A DNA stretch of 64,000 nucleotides from positions 1-64,000 of the forward strand of contig JAMKCH010019908.1 in NCBI GenBank assembly GCA_023653785.1. The letters are read 5' to 3'. Positions within the stretch are counted from its first letter, which is position 1. The number at the start of each line of letters is the position of its first letter. This document shows positions 33,419-46,800 of the stretch, one piece after another. The notes under the pieces were generated by a model that saw only the letters and a program-made list of their open reading frames with translations, was not told where the DNA came from and did no database searches. The stretch comes from Ophioderma brevispina. Its lineage: Eukaryota; Echinodermata; Ophiuroidea; Amphilepidida; Ophiodermatidae. The position numbers and the translations under genes are program-made.

Positions 33419-36400
33419 AGTACCTTTATATATTATTTAGAATAGAAAATGACATATTACTACAATTTTGGTTTATGACTTTAAAGGGTTGCTCAGGTTT
33501 TTGGCGTCTACATTATATACCAGAGTATTAAATTCACCTCTGCCGATGAACTTCATGCCAAAATAGTTTTTTTTTATATGTATATAATATTTTTTAATTT
33601 TTTTAATTTTTTTATTTATTTTAAATGGTTACTTAAATGGTTACTACTTCACTGTCATACTTAATTTACTAATAAATATGATGTGAAGCCCCACCTAAAT
33701 ATGGGGGCCACACTATCTGAGCTTTTTTTTTAAAATTGCATTTTCACTTTGATATTAGACATCAAGTGATTTAGGTCTTCTCATCGGGGCCAATCCTGGA
33801 GTAGGGCCTATGTGTAAATTTTACTGTACGTAAACACTGTTAATTTTTAGAGCTTACATGGTACCCAGAAGCGCACACAAATTAGCCTGGCCATACAAGG
33901 GACACATTCTATGCATTAGAAAGTTTGGCCCTGGTCTGCAAGCAAACCATTTGTTAGTTGCAGTATAGCGTTAGGTAATGTTAAATTGAAAAGTAGAATG
34001 AAGTGCAGTGGAAAAATCCTTCTTTAATATTATGGAAAGAACTTTCCGTAACTAAAAAAATGGAAAGAGTTCCATATGTACCCACCCTTTAAACATTTGT
34101 CCAGGAAACAAGTTTTTTTTTATTTATGGGGCCTTACACGAACAAATACCGCTAACACCCTAAGGAAGGCCAAAAATTAAAAAAAAAATTGGCATGTAGA
34201 AGGGCTTTGAAGAGGGGTAGCATATGGAACTCCCTTGTCAAAAAAGCAGAACAAATGAAACTGGGCTAATAAGATAGATAACCTGATAATAGTAATATCA
34301 CGTAGGTCCTAATACATGTTTATTTAGGTGAAAATGGAATGTAAAAATAACCTCTTTGAGAGCAAGCTTTTAAAACTTGTTTTAACGTTTTTATTCAGGT
34401 TCTTAGCAATAAAAAAGCAAACTTCAATTTTGTTTAAAAATGTTTTCTTGTGTGTGACTAGGTCTACAATATCTACAGTTTGACTTGTTTGAAACGTATT
34501 TCATGTAAGTAGGGGGCTTTGGAGGTAAGCATTTGGCAGTTACAATATAGCCTATTTGGATTTTTCAAACAATGGCATTGCTACAGAACAGGGGAAAATA
34601 ATAAACCCGCCCCATACTTTTGATCATGTTAATAACAACTCTCAATATAATACATTTTCCTCTAAAATGGATTGATTCCATAAAGTAAGCTTTAGATCTG
34701 ATGTACTATTAATATTAATCTTTGGTTTAATTTCTCTCTCTGTTACAAATTGTTTAAGCTAGGCATTGTTATCGTTTAATTCTGTTAACACTTGAGAGCG
34801 GATTTGCGGAATGAGTCAAGATCCTTACCTTTCCTTATGTGTTACAAAGTTGGGTTTTTTAACCCAACTAAAATATTCACGATTCACACACAATTGCAAT
34901 ACATCTCTTCCACCAAATCACAGTGTAAAATGAAATAGTTAGTAGAAATTATTGTTCGCCTTAATTTGTATGATAGGCAATAAACTATAGTGTGTGAAAA
35001 GACAAATTACTTTCTCTTAATATTTAGGTCATTTGTCTTTTACACTATATCTAATTTGGGGCCACATTAAATAAGAAACATAATTTAAAAAGCAAGAAGA
35101 GTTCCTTAAAGCTAATCTGCCGAATGAATTCAGGCTTCTGACATAAACAAGCTAGATTTAGCTTGTTATTAGTTTTGGCATACCTGAACACTCTTTACAT
35201 TAGTGAGGAGAAGTATTAGTATTTAAGGACACAAAACGAAGCACAACACTATTGTTAGCATACAGTCATATCGGTGTCATGAAGATACGTTACTTAATAT
35301 TAGTGGAGGGTGATTTATGATCTATTCTTCTTTGGAATCATTGATTGAGGTGATGATGCTATTGTTTTCAGTTCACATCTTCTTCTTCCATTTTTGCTTG
35401 TAAACTTAATAAAATTATTTTTTCATTTAGGCCCAGGAGTCATTTCTATTCTGAGCCGTGTTTTTTCCTACCTAACTTAAAAGTTTTACTTCTTTTTATT
35501 TTCTTAATTTTATATGAAACAGATTAAAAGTCCCTAATCGTGTGAAAGCCTATTTTTGCAATCTTTATAAAATGCATATCAAGTGCCATTAATTCACACC
35601 TTAAATAAGCTGAAAATAACGCATCTTCATATGTAATACAAATGCGGCCTTTAATCACAATAGATGACATTACAATAGCAAATTGTTACTTATTATCATC
35701 ATATTGAAACTGATTATGAATGTACTCTGGCAAAATGTACATGAATCTGAGCTTTATTTTGTTTTTGTCTTTGTAAAATAAATGGGTTTTTTTTCATGGC
35801 AACAAGGCCTATCCGGCAAGGTGATATATGTCCCTCAATGAGGCCAACATGGAGGCCCTATGCAAACCTTAATGAGGGGCGCTACGCGGTGTTTAAATTC
35901 TTACTTTGATTTTTACACCGAACCACACAATATGCCAAATTTTATGAAAAAACATTTACATCAATATTTGAAATTGTAGAATATCCTATTATTTCCATGT
36001 TCAATTTCAAAGTAACAAACCTTTTTTCTGGTATATAATATTTTAAGTGTCAATTTTAATCTGGCATAAGGTGACCTAATGGATGTTATACTCCAGGTTT
36101 CGCCTGAATATTGGGTCAAATGGAGGCTGTTGAATCCTTAAAACAATCAGAGGTTTAATTTAGAGTAACTCCTAACTTTGATCTTTTGGTTATCTTCCGC
36201 TAATCTCACTCTACCTTTGCATGTAACTTGAATTTCAATTAAACTGTTTTGTGTTCAAATGCTAAGACGATTATGTCTGTGCAAATCATCATCATTTATT
36301 TGTTATTAGTTTCTATTACAATATTTAACACTCATGTATCATATTATTTCTTAAGTGTCTCCATATCAGTTTCATAATGCATAACATTTTTTACCCTACA

Positions 36401-37953
36401 GTCTCAATTCCACACAGTGCCACTAGCTCCTGGTAGTAGCAGTTAATCTGGCTTTTGGCATCATTGTCAAAAGGAGTAGTGTTTGGTACTGTAAAGTTGG
36501 TTGGTCAGTCACAACTTTGTAAAAAATCATTTAATATTCATACAATTAACTTGAGACTAATATAACATACCGTTTTCACCACTGGGCACTTCAAATTAAT
36601 GTCTAATTTCATCCAGCCACTGATAATACTAGACAATGTTTTAAGACTAGTTTATCGGCATAAGGATATTGATAAAATAACAGCATTTTAACATTCAGTA
36701 ATATTTGATCAAGCCACAAGGTTATACATACTCCACAATATTGTTTAGCCTTCCCTGTGGCAAAAGAGACAACACAGTTGGGAGGCATATTTAACCTTGG
36801 CTCTAGATAGCAGTATTAAGGCCACTGGTGATTTGTTGGACGTCAGTTGAATTGTTATTAGCGTCAAACAATACCTAGTACACTCTCGCAAGTCCTTACA
36901 GTATCTTCCGTCAGCCGGGATGAGGGGAAATCGAGGGAGAAAAGAGCATTTGTATTTCTTTTCCGCTCGTCTAACTCTCTCTAGAGGCAATGTAACTGTT
37001 AAAATGTTGAATTAGCAAGGTATATCCTAAAGAACAATTCATTTTGTTCTTGGCTATGGTCGTCTTCGCAGACGCACATAAACATTTTTTTGCATACCTT
37101 GAATTTTCCATGGAATGTTAAGGGAACTTGATTGTGGTAATGACTAAGGCTTGAGTTCATATGATACATGATTAAATTAATAAATATGTTTCAGTTAACT
37201 TATGGTTATCAGAAGAAAGAAGCCCTTACTGAAATTGAAATACAGATATGTTAAAAAGTGAGTTGATTGAAATATTCCCTCGTCCAGAGGTGAGTGAGGT
37301 GACCATGGCCTGTTAGTAAGGTCAAGTACCCCAAAACTGCCAGGACTTGGCTAAACTTTCAATTGCCAATTGTGAAAATGGTTACTTGAAAGATGATACA
37401 GATGATCAAGAAGGCCCTTTAAATTTATGCCAATTGGTTATTAGAGTAGACTGCAAATGCAATGCCTCTCTAGGCCAGCATTGATAATGAATGGCTTTCA
37501 GCTTTCACACAGCATGCATCTACATTATAGGACAACCGACAAATCACCATAATATTTGCCTCCAACACAAGTCATGCCAAAAACACAAACGGCCAAACAA
37601 AATGCCCCAAACGCAACATTCCGCTCAGAATTTTAAAAACCACAAAATAACTTTTCAAAGAAATGTCATACTTGCATACCTGCAAGTTTCAAAAGAATTG
37701 GACAAGACATGAGAGGCTAGTTTATGAAGATAATTGGGTTTCCTACTCTAATTTGCTACGTGATGACATAGCCGATAATTTATAGGCTAAAAAAACCAGG
37801 TATTTTGTAATGTGTGGGTATCCGGAACTGAAAACCTTAGGAAGTAAGATTGAACGAACACCTTGTGCTATTGGTTTTTTGTTTATTATGAGCACCTGTG
37901 AAAGAATGATTTATAGATGGATTTAATATCTTTTAGTACCTATGGGACCACCC
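33419..37953. other. Long AT-rich intron, no gene recognised
   Basis: About 4.5 kb of AT-rich sequence inside the CPSF1 interval that should contain the missing block of about 110 residues. I read both strands for that block and saw nothing convincing. T-rich low-complexity tracts near 33570-33620; otherwise featureless. Confidence 0.5.
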
Positions 37954-38100
37954 CAGAGGAGTATTGAGTCCATCCCACAATACACCAGTTGTGGGAAATT
38001 CACCTCAATAAGGTCATATGATCTCAAAAAATCTTATATTAACCCATAAAAAACCCTGATTTTACATCATTGTAGCCCACAAGCATTAGTTCTTTTGTTA
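37954..38100 (-). mobile_element. MITE family N9, half copy, with poly-T
   Basis: Begins CAGAGGAGTATTGAGTCCAT, the reverse of the N9 right end, and runs about 145 bp before breaking off at a T-rich run (38100-38152). The other terminus is missing. Confidence 0.75.
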
Positions 38101-38402
38101 CTTTTTTTATTTTTTTTATTTTTTTTACAAAAGTTTTTTTTTTTTTTTTTTGGTATGTAGGACAACGAGCTTGCCTTATCTCACCTGAGGCATCTGTGGC
38201 TTAGTGATTGACCGCCTTTTCCATACTGGTCTGACTTGGAGCGTAAAGCAGCATCACTCTCCCTTCTCACTCATCAAGATAACATACGGGTCAGCTAAGG
38301 AGCACTGTGATAGGAGCACCCAGGTTCTAGTGGTATATGCTGTTGCTGGGTCACCTGCACACGGAGAAAAGAAACAAGTCCTTAATTGATATCATTCCTC
38401 TA

Positions 38403-38768
38403 TTAAAGGCCGAATCAGCGATTTTTCCGAGGAGGGCGCCCTCAATTTTCAAATTAAATTTGTGTTTGTTGCATATACACAATGCTTGTCATTATACTAA
38501 GCACTGTGTGAAATAAACTTAATCTCAAATCGAAGTCCTTCTATCGAAAATCACGATGGTTATAAAATTCGGGAGCCAGAAAGAAATTTGGTTATACACA
38601 GTATCTGGCACTGTATTACCTCACATGAATGTTTACTGCATGCAAACGAAAAATCCGATCGATCTCAAACTTTGGAAGTGGCATTTTTAGTGACCTATCT
38701 ATATTTGAGTTCTAATTTCAATAAATACACAGAAAATGATATTTCAAAAATCTCTGAGCAGCCTTTAA
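38403..38768. mobile_element. TTAA-bounded MITE, family T1, copy 2
   Basis: Same ends and interior as 4872-5218 (TTAAAGGCCGAATCAGCGAT; right end CTGAGCAGCCTTTAA). 366 bp. Confidence 0.87.
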
Positions 38769-41025
38769 GCAAACCTGGCCAGAAACGTAGGCTAGACCAG
38801 TGCTCAACTCTGGTGCTTTTCACATGAGCACACAGTTGGAAACAGAACGACCAACAGCACGGAAACTAGCTTTGTACCCTTCATCTGATACAGCGTTTTC
38901 GTGACAACCTCCTTCTAACAGGCGGACTCCCATATTTGTGACTTGAATTGCATATTTGTTGTTTGCCTAGGTTAACCATCAACACACTTAGGTCCTTGCG
39001 TACGTAGCCGCTGGGTGGTCACGCTCAGTTATTTCTTTTCGCAGTCCTGTAGATCTTAGGGAAAAACAAGCAATGGTTACTTTGATTATTGTAAAATACT
39101 AAGCCATTTAATGTCCTCTCACACAAACAACAGCTTGTCCTTTCAAAATGTGTTTGAGACACAGGTCACATTTAGAAACCCAGAAACCTCAAGTACAAAT
39201 AATCTAGAATTGAAAGTTGGGCGCACCTGTTGTATCAATTTTGTACGAGAAAAGGTATGACAACCATAATGTTGTGACGTTTAATTTACAGCCATCTATA
39301 ACACTTCCCCTTTTTTAAAACTGCTTTAAAAGTTTATCATAATTGTTGGGTTTATGAAGTTTATTTTGGATTTACAGCTAAAGAAACATTCCAAAAAACA
39401 CATTAATGTGTGATAAATCATCGAATGAGCTCTAATTTCCTTTCAATGTTGACGGAAACATTGCATTTCTCTTCTGAGAAATGGAATGCCCAAAATACCT
39501 AGTTTACACCACCCTAAAAGAGAAAATGTCTCAACATGACCCCAGGTCACCCCCTGTTACCATTACTCTTCCCCAATCGTTTTTGGGCTCAATGCCCACA
39601 CGGACGCATGCTCATATCATGTTGTGGGGCGGGCCTGGAAGCGGGCGTCAACATTGGAAAGGAAATCAGGGTTCAGTTAGTGATTTTATAAAACATATGT
39701 GTTTTTTGAATAAATCATTACACTGAACTGTATTTCCTTTACCCATGTTGACTGAAACATATGCAGTTAACCCCCGTTGAATGAATTATTTTAACAACAC
39801 AAGACTGACTCACTCAGTCTGAGGTGGAAGGATATTTCCGAGAGCAATCCATAGGAGCAGTCCAAAGGGAGACCAAGACCGCCAGAGTCGAAAACACATG
39901 ACTCTAGATTCCTAAAGTCAGACCATACTCATCTAGACAGTGGAGTACACCAGGTGAGTACTAGGAACCTAGACTTAATCATGTGATTAAAGGACCTGGC
40001 CAAGTTTTTTGGAGAGAGCCAGAGCCGATATCCCGCAGAGAAATCCCAAGCCTAAGGAATAGGCCCGAGCAGAAGCTCTGAAAGAGGACGACTGGAGTGC
40101 GACGTAGGCCCTGGATAAGGGCCCTAAGCACCCCACGGCAAAGGCTGAGAACAAGGCCTCACAGCATTGCGAACAACTGAGGATACGGGAAGGAACCAGA
40201 GAAATCGCAAGTCGACCCGCGTCAGACGCGTGGCAAAGAAGCCTAACCCCAAAAAACGGATAGTAGCGGGCCCCCTAAGGAGGGGGTCCGATCACAACAC
40301 CACAGATGAACCCCATTGAGATAGTCCCGGTGGAGATCAAGGTTGAGAGACTGAAGAAGGCTAAGAGGCCCCAGCCCCGAGGATGGCTGAATAAATTCCG
40401 ACCCTGCCCCAAGAAGAAAACCTACAAGGAGAAGAAATCCTCTCCAGAGCTAATCCAGCCGGGAAGGGACCAAAGGTAATAAAGGCGAGGGCTAGAGCGA
40501 CGCCGCACCCAAAGCGATTGGGGCTTCGCCAAGAGACTTCGCCATAGACTCACTACCACAAAGGGAACTAGCTTTCGATCAGAAAGATGCCCACTTTCAG
40601 AGTCATGGAACGAACCAACTCACCGAAGACGAACTGAACAACCTAGCCTGTGGTAGGCTGAGCTATTCGACCGAAAAATCCAAACAAGGACGATCGGAGA
40701 CAAAGCCACAAAATAAGCGAAAAGTCCACCTCCTCAGACTGTCCCAGCCAGGAGATGGAGGGACGATTCAGGCTTCGACTCGGAAGTCGACAGAACCGAG
40801 GAAAGAACGAAGCAGACCTCCGCCATACCGGGTGCCGCGGCACCGAACTAACCGGCAACCTGAGAGCATCAAAGCTAGATTAATTGATAAACTACAACTT
40901 CCCCAGATCGGGGCCCGATCAATCCTGGTCCAGAAGGTAAACAAAGTGGTAAACCCCGATATTCACAGAGGGGGAACCCCGAGGTTACTCTGCAGGAACA
41001 CGATCAATCAAAGAAGCAGCATCCC

Positions 41026-41930
41026 CCCCCCGCCCCCCCCGGCCAGCGCCGAGCGAGAGCCCCGCGAAGACGCCTCCAGCCAGCCGAGGAGCAGCTACCT
41101 TCCCTCCCAGCCAGCCAGAGCCAGAGCCGCACTCCCCTGGCAGCTGCCGCCCGCAGTTATCCACCCAGCCCAGCGCTCCTCAGTCCCCCCGCCATGAAGT
41201 GCCAGCTCCGCAACCCCATCCCCCCGCCCCAGCAGCCAGCCCCCCCTGAGAGCAGCATCAGCGCCAGCCATCCTCCCATGACAGCCCCCCCCCCCCCGCA
41301 GTCCATCCCAGTGCCGCCGATCCAGCTCCGCAGCGCACAGGATCACAGCCAAAAGCCCCCGTCCCCTGCGGTCTCCCATCCCTCCTGCCGAAGCCATGCA
41401 GCCGCAGCTATGCCAACAGCTTTTCTTTAGATCCGCCCCCCCAATAGCCCTCAGCGCCCGAGCAGTCATCTCCTCACGCGTGCTCATCGCATCCCCAGCT
41501 CCCCCCAAAGCCCTCCAGTCCCCTTATCCCCCCCATCCCCCCGCCTTCCCATGCTCTCACGCAATCCAGCCCCCCCGCATATCGCTCCATAGCCATTCAC
41601 CCAGCTCTGCGCGTAGCCGAGCATCCATTCCCCAAGCCCATCCTCATCATCATCCCCCCCCGCCTGACCCCCTCCGAGCCCGCCAGCGATCCCTCCACCC
41701 CTCCCCTCTCCCCCGACCCGAGAGATCAAGCCATCCGAGCCCCAGCCTAGTTTCCCCTCCGGCCCCATCCCAGCCTATCCCCCCCTCCTATTTGTTCTAA
41801 TAATCCCCCCAGCTGCTAGTCCCCCCGCCCCTAAAGCAGGTAGCTCCCGCCCATCAGCTCCGCCGCAACGAGCCCAGATCAGCCTGCCCCCTCCACCATA
41901 GCATCCATCAGCATCCAATATTATCCCGCC
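41026..41930 (+). repeat. C-rich low-complexity insert in copy B
   Basis: About 900 bp made almost wholly of phrases such as CCCAGCC, CATCCC and AGCCCCCC, with few runs of G. Open frames across it (134 and 137 codons) are by-products of this composition. It has no counterpart in copy A. It could be a C-rich minisatellite blurred by base-calling errors (inference). Confidence 0.7.
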
Positions 41931-42477
41931 CAGCGCGAGCCAAGCCCCAAGGCGACCCTACGCCGAATCCACTAACTTCTCGGGAGCCCCGACAAAGCCT
42001 AACCATTGGGGCGACTGCAAGCAGAGAGCCGGTGACAAAGTCTATAAATGCACAAATGATCTTGACATTAGAAACCTCTGGGCCGACAAATCTGTATCGA
42101 GGGGCAAACAAGAAGCCGCTTTGCCGAACACCGGCTACGGTCATAAGGAAATGCCACCGAGAAGAGGTCCGCGGGCGGCATAGCGGCTTCGACACAATAC
42201 TCTCCCGAGGAGAAGAACGTGACGAAGCCCCAAGAGTGCTACCCGAACGGCGGATACCTGTGAAGGCGTGTTCTGAGAACCCACCAATCTAGGGAATACC
42301 CCGTCGCTGGGATTCCCACTATTCAGCACAGTTTTAGACCAAAGAAGCCCTGGCAAGAAAACCCGCCAGTGAGAGGATGGACCAACAGGAGCCTTAAAAA
42401 GCCCTGGCTGGAGGGGGGAACCACCGAATACAGACCCCGACCGATGGAATCACCCCTAGCCGGAACGCCGCGAACCG

Positions 42478-42555
42478 CGTTAGTCCGGACGACCCCAACG
42501 CTAGGCCCGGACGTAGCCCCAACGCTAGGCCCCCGGACGAGCCCCAACCCTAGCC
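42478..42555 (+). repeat. About 24 bp minisatellite in copy B
   Basis: Three units of the form GGACGAGCCCCAACGCTAGG with small changes; counterpart of the array at 9398 in copy A. Confidence 0.7.
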
Positions 42556-45500
42556 GGAACAAGGCCCAACGCCAAGCCGCGGTACAAACGATCCCCAAAG
42601 AGGTGCCACCGTCGAGAGCCTACCTAAAACCCTTGTCCAAGTCCCCCCCTATGGAGACAGCGACCCATCTAGTCAGCCGAGACCAAAGGAATGTGCGAGA
42701 ACTGGTCAAAAGCCACCCCACCAACTCCCAACAAACGGGAGAATGGATCCACGTCCAAGCCAAACCGACCCAAGCATGGGCATGTCCAGGCACAAGTTAA
42801 AGACCTCACTGGCTAGCCCCAAGGGCGAGGAGTAAGCCTGGGAGCACAGTTAAGTTTAGACAACAAGAGCCAACCACCAGCGCTCAGACAAACAAGCCCA
42901 GATGGGCGAGGGCATCCACCTGGGTGGAGCCAATCCCCATTAGGGAACCCTAGCATCAGCCTCAAGACGGAATGACAAGCCCTAACCGCATAATCAGGCT
43001 ATTCCCCCCGATGGCAACCAGCCTGCAATGGTTAGCCGAGGTCTGCGCCCGCACAAGAGTGAGACGGAGGGCAAGGGAGAACAGCGAAGGCGCGATGATC
43101 ATGTTCCCCGTACGTGTTAATCCAAGGTGAAAGGACATAAAGCCCCTCCCCCAGGCCTAGGCCGGCCCATTGAAGCCCCTGAAGGGGCCACGCCGACCGG
43201 CATAGGCCACAGTCCTCATAAACCCCGAAGTGGGGCCAATCGTAATACAACCACACAGGCAATCAGCCCTAGGCCAGGCTAGCCGACAAGGGTCCCCGCC
43301 AGCTGCGAGGAACTAACCAGGCATCCTCTCCCGCAATTGAGAGTAAGGGTCTCCGTCAGTAGAAAGGCCTAGGCGAGAAATCCCCTAAGGCCTAGCGCAG
43401 GCGAAGTCAAGGACCGCCATGCTACAGGCACACGACCTCCCATGAAGTCGGGGCTAAAGGCCCAAAGACCAGTATCACACCTAAGCTTGATACAAGGTTC
43501 TAGACCCCAAGGGGGAACAGAGACTACGCCAGACGGCACTGTCACTAGGCCGCCTCGAAGCGGCAGCTAGTGACCCAGCCTGATCCCCGGAGGGGAGCAG
43601 CGAAGCTGCATCTTAGCCTGAAGTCCATGTTCCCCAAGGGAGACAGCGGACCAGCGGACCAGGCTAGGTTGCAGTAAGCCTAACAGCCACAGCCTAAGAG
43701 CCAGGACAGGCAAGGCTAATGCCCAGCTCCTACCTGGCAAGACCAGAGGCCCCCTCCATCCCCGCGATAGTGGGGCACACGGGAAAAAACACGGGCCGTA
43801 CTATCACCACGCAGAGCTAGAGGCTACAGAGGCATCAATGTCAGAGCTGCCAACATAGGCCGCGCTGAAGCGCCAAGGCCCCGAGGCTACCAAGCTCCAA
43901 AGTGAGCCCGAGCGCGAAGCACCAGCGAGAAGCCGGTGGGCACTAGTGCATAAAGGCTAAGTCTGGACCCCCTACGAAGCTGCATGCTATAGCACGGCAT
44001 GATGCGCCCCATGCGCGATCAGGCCCGAGTCTGCGCTAGGCCGGCCAGTCAGGCAGTGACATACCCCCAAGGTGGGGTACCCTGGGGGGGCATGTCCAAA
44101 GCTAAGACAACTCGGAGAAGAGACCGGGTAACCCCGGGACTACACAAGAGCTGATAGGGGTGGCCCCCCCTCCCACCCCAGGCAAGGCAACCTGCCCAGC
44201 CAGGGTTGAAGCACTCATGCCTAGCCACCCCGAAGGGGAGCCCCGCCAACGAGCAGACTTGAGTAGATGCAAGAGAACCACCGACCGTACGAGTCCTCCC
44301 CTAGGGGATGCTTAAGCCCAAAGTGCTGCGCACACTCCCCGAGTAGGACAGGTCGCAGGCGCCGTGATTGGAAAGTCAAAACACCATGAGTCGACAAACA
44401 ACAACCCGAGCACAGCCCCCATAAGAGGGACCAGTCGCTGTGTTTAAGCCCGGAAATCAACGCCAACGACGCGGATAAACGAGTCCCCAGCACGCACTCC
44501 GCGGGAGGAGGCGCGGCAAAGAGGATGAGTTAAACAATCAACCCAAGCCGCTCACCTCCGAGAGGTGAGAAGCTATAAAAGGGAGGAGTCCTCCGCGCCC
44601 GAAGGCGGGGAGAACAGCCCTAGAAGTCCTGGAGCCACAAGCTATACAACCCGCGGAGACTTATGCTACATGGGCTACGCACGGGCCAGCAGCTCGCCCT
44701 GAGAGGGCATGCTGCGGCCTGCACCGAGCCCCCCACGCGGAGGCAAGCCCCGGAGTCTGCCCACGAGGGCGCCGAGTAACGGAACACCCACGGGTGTACC
44801 GTAACGGCCGGACCGTAGCGGGAACGAGTTCTGTCGAACCGGCACGTAACCGCGCTACGGTACCCAACCCCCCCCCGCGGTGAGCGGGGACCAACCGCTA
44901 GCGCTGCGCGCCCCACCTAGCCCGTGCAGGCCTGGTGAAGCATGCCGCCCGAGCCAGATTAACCCCCAGCTCGCTTAGCAGGCTAGCCATTTCGTGGAGC
45001 AGTGAGCATAAACGACACCCCTCCGGCGCCCCGTAACGGGCACCCGCGGAAACCACCTCAGCTGACGAATCAATCCCCGAGACCGGTACCACTGCAGCGC
45101 GGTCGCAGGGTCCGAGACCCTAAACCACGAGCTCCGGGTGTCGGTACTAGGCGATGGAACGGCCCGAGAAAACCCGCGTCACCATAGTCCAACACAACCG
45201 GCCACGGACGGACTGCAGCCGCCCAATTCCCACAGTAGTAGAGCAAGCAGACCACGCTAAGCCTGCACCGATAAGCAGCTAGCTAATCACAGCGAGCCAT
45301 CCGCCGGCGCGTGCTAGCTTGGCGGGCCCCCCGAAGGAGCCGGCCAACTAGCAACCTATGTTAAAAGCAACCGAGTGCGCCGCCACCGTAATGTCTGCAG
45401 CCGCCAGCCAAAATCCCCCAAGGGAAAAAGGCGAGCAGACCGCGTTTAGCCTCACCGGAAGAAGCAGCCCCTAAGGCTAGACCAGGCGAGCCGGCGGCCG

Positions 45501-46609
45501 GTAGCGAGGTATACGGGCGGAACTCCCGAGATAGAAACGCCCCCACTAACCCACCATGAAGTAGCCGAGTCCAACATCTTTAGTGTGCCTCCCAAGGCAG
45601 TCGGGCCCGCTTGGAAGAACCCGGACCGGACCCGAACACCACCCCCCCCTTTCCTTAGCGAACTACACACGGACACTGTGTTTCATGGCGACATTGAAAC
45701 AGAAGGCCACCGCAAAAGAATCAATGCACCAACGGAGCGACAGCTGAAGCAAGACCGTAATGAACGCACGGAAAGAGAGTGGTCGCGGGTCGGCAAGCGC
45801 TCAAAACGCTGAAAAAGTGGGGTGAAGCGAGCCAGATGGCGGCGTGCCGAAACGAAAACGATCGCCGAAAAACACATGGCTGAGCCTCGTAAGACCTCGT
45901 CCGTCCACGCTGAGACAAAGATACTGTCGCAGTAACAAAGTCCCAACGGTAGAGCACTTTTCCAAAGTCCATTTTCCACAGATTTTATTATAAGACAACA
46001 AGCAAAAGAATAAACTATAGACCACTCACCCCAAAGAACTGTTATTATTGATAGTCTGGCAACTCCAAGAAACAGAAACAGGCTCACAAAAAGCAAAGGC
46101 ATCCAAAGCATGCACCACGTGCGGCAATGCTGCCTTTTGTTGACCTTATTTTCCCTCTACACAGATCACATACCGCATCGGCGGCAAAAAGATACACAAC
46201 AAACTCTCGACGGGCTTAAAAGTCGCTGTTTTAATTCCGTCCAATGAGTGTTATAATCCAGTATAATAACGATATATCCCATAGTATGGTTATAGTAGTC
46301 GGATAATCTTATGAGACGACAACTAGTAATCAATAAATCTCAGTTAATTTGGGCTGCTAATGGAACATCGCTGCGGTAACACGCTTCCGTTTGGAAAGGC
46401 GGGCCAAACCGGATGAGAAGAGTAATGACTAACAGGGTGTGACCTGGGGTCACTGGTGAGACCATTTTCTCTTTAGGGGCTAAAATCGTTAATTTTTGGG
46501 GCATTCCACCACTCTCTCAGAAGGGAAATGCGCATATATTTCAGGTCAACATTGGTGTAAAGGAAATCAGTTCAGTGTAATGGAATTTTATTTATGTCCT
46601 CTGAGCAAA

Positions 46610-46800
46610 TGGGGGCATTTGTGGCCCAGTGATTGAACAATTGACCTCATGATTGGAAGGTTGTGGATTTGAGTCCCATTGCTCATGTGGTGTGCACTTG
46701 GGCAAGGCCTTTTACTTGTATGCCTCTCTCGACCCAGGAGTGAAATGGGAGCGCTAGTGGGATATCAACAAGCCAATTGCTGCAGGCAGATGCTAATAGA
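46610..46800 (+). mobile_element. tRNA-derived SINE
   Basis: The head has GTGGCCCAGTGATTGAACAA (A box) and GGATTTGAGTCCCA (weak B box), then GTGCACTTGGGCAAGGCC, shared with the SINE at 24745. It lies about 30 bp beyond the right end of GC-rich copy B. The 3' limit is uncertain. Confidence 0.7.

Larger units (their letters stand above)
39419..46582 (+). mobile_element. GC-rich TIR element, copy B
   Basis: About 7.16 kb and in the same orientation as copy A, to which it is collinear from the CAGTC-rich left block to GTAAAGGAAATCAGTTCAGT at the right. It lacks roughly 430 bp present in A (about 8730-9150) and has one unit of the 235 bp array. It has an extra C-rich insert of about 900 bp at 41026-41930. 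It lies in the CPSF1 intron between the exons at 47775 and 30859. No intact shared reading frame; non-autonomous or too error-laden to judge. Confidence 0.75.

Noticed and set aside
41095..41800. Proline/serine-rich and glycine-rich frames of 134-137 codons
   Set aside because: Direct products of the C-rich low-complexity tract on its two strands.
6686..46582. CRISPR or prokaryotic insertion sequence
   Set aside because: Minisatellites here have no regular spacer structure, and the surrounding spliced animal gene excludes a prokaryotic source.
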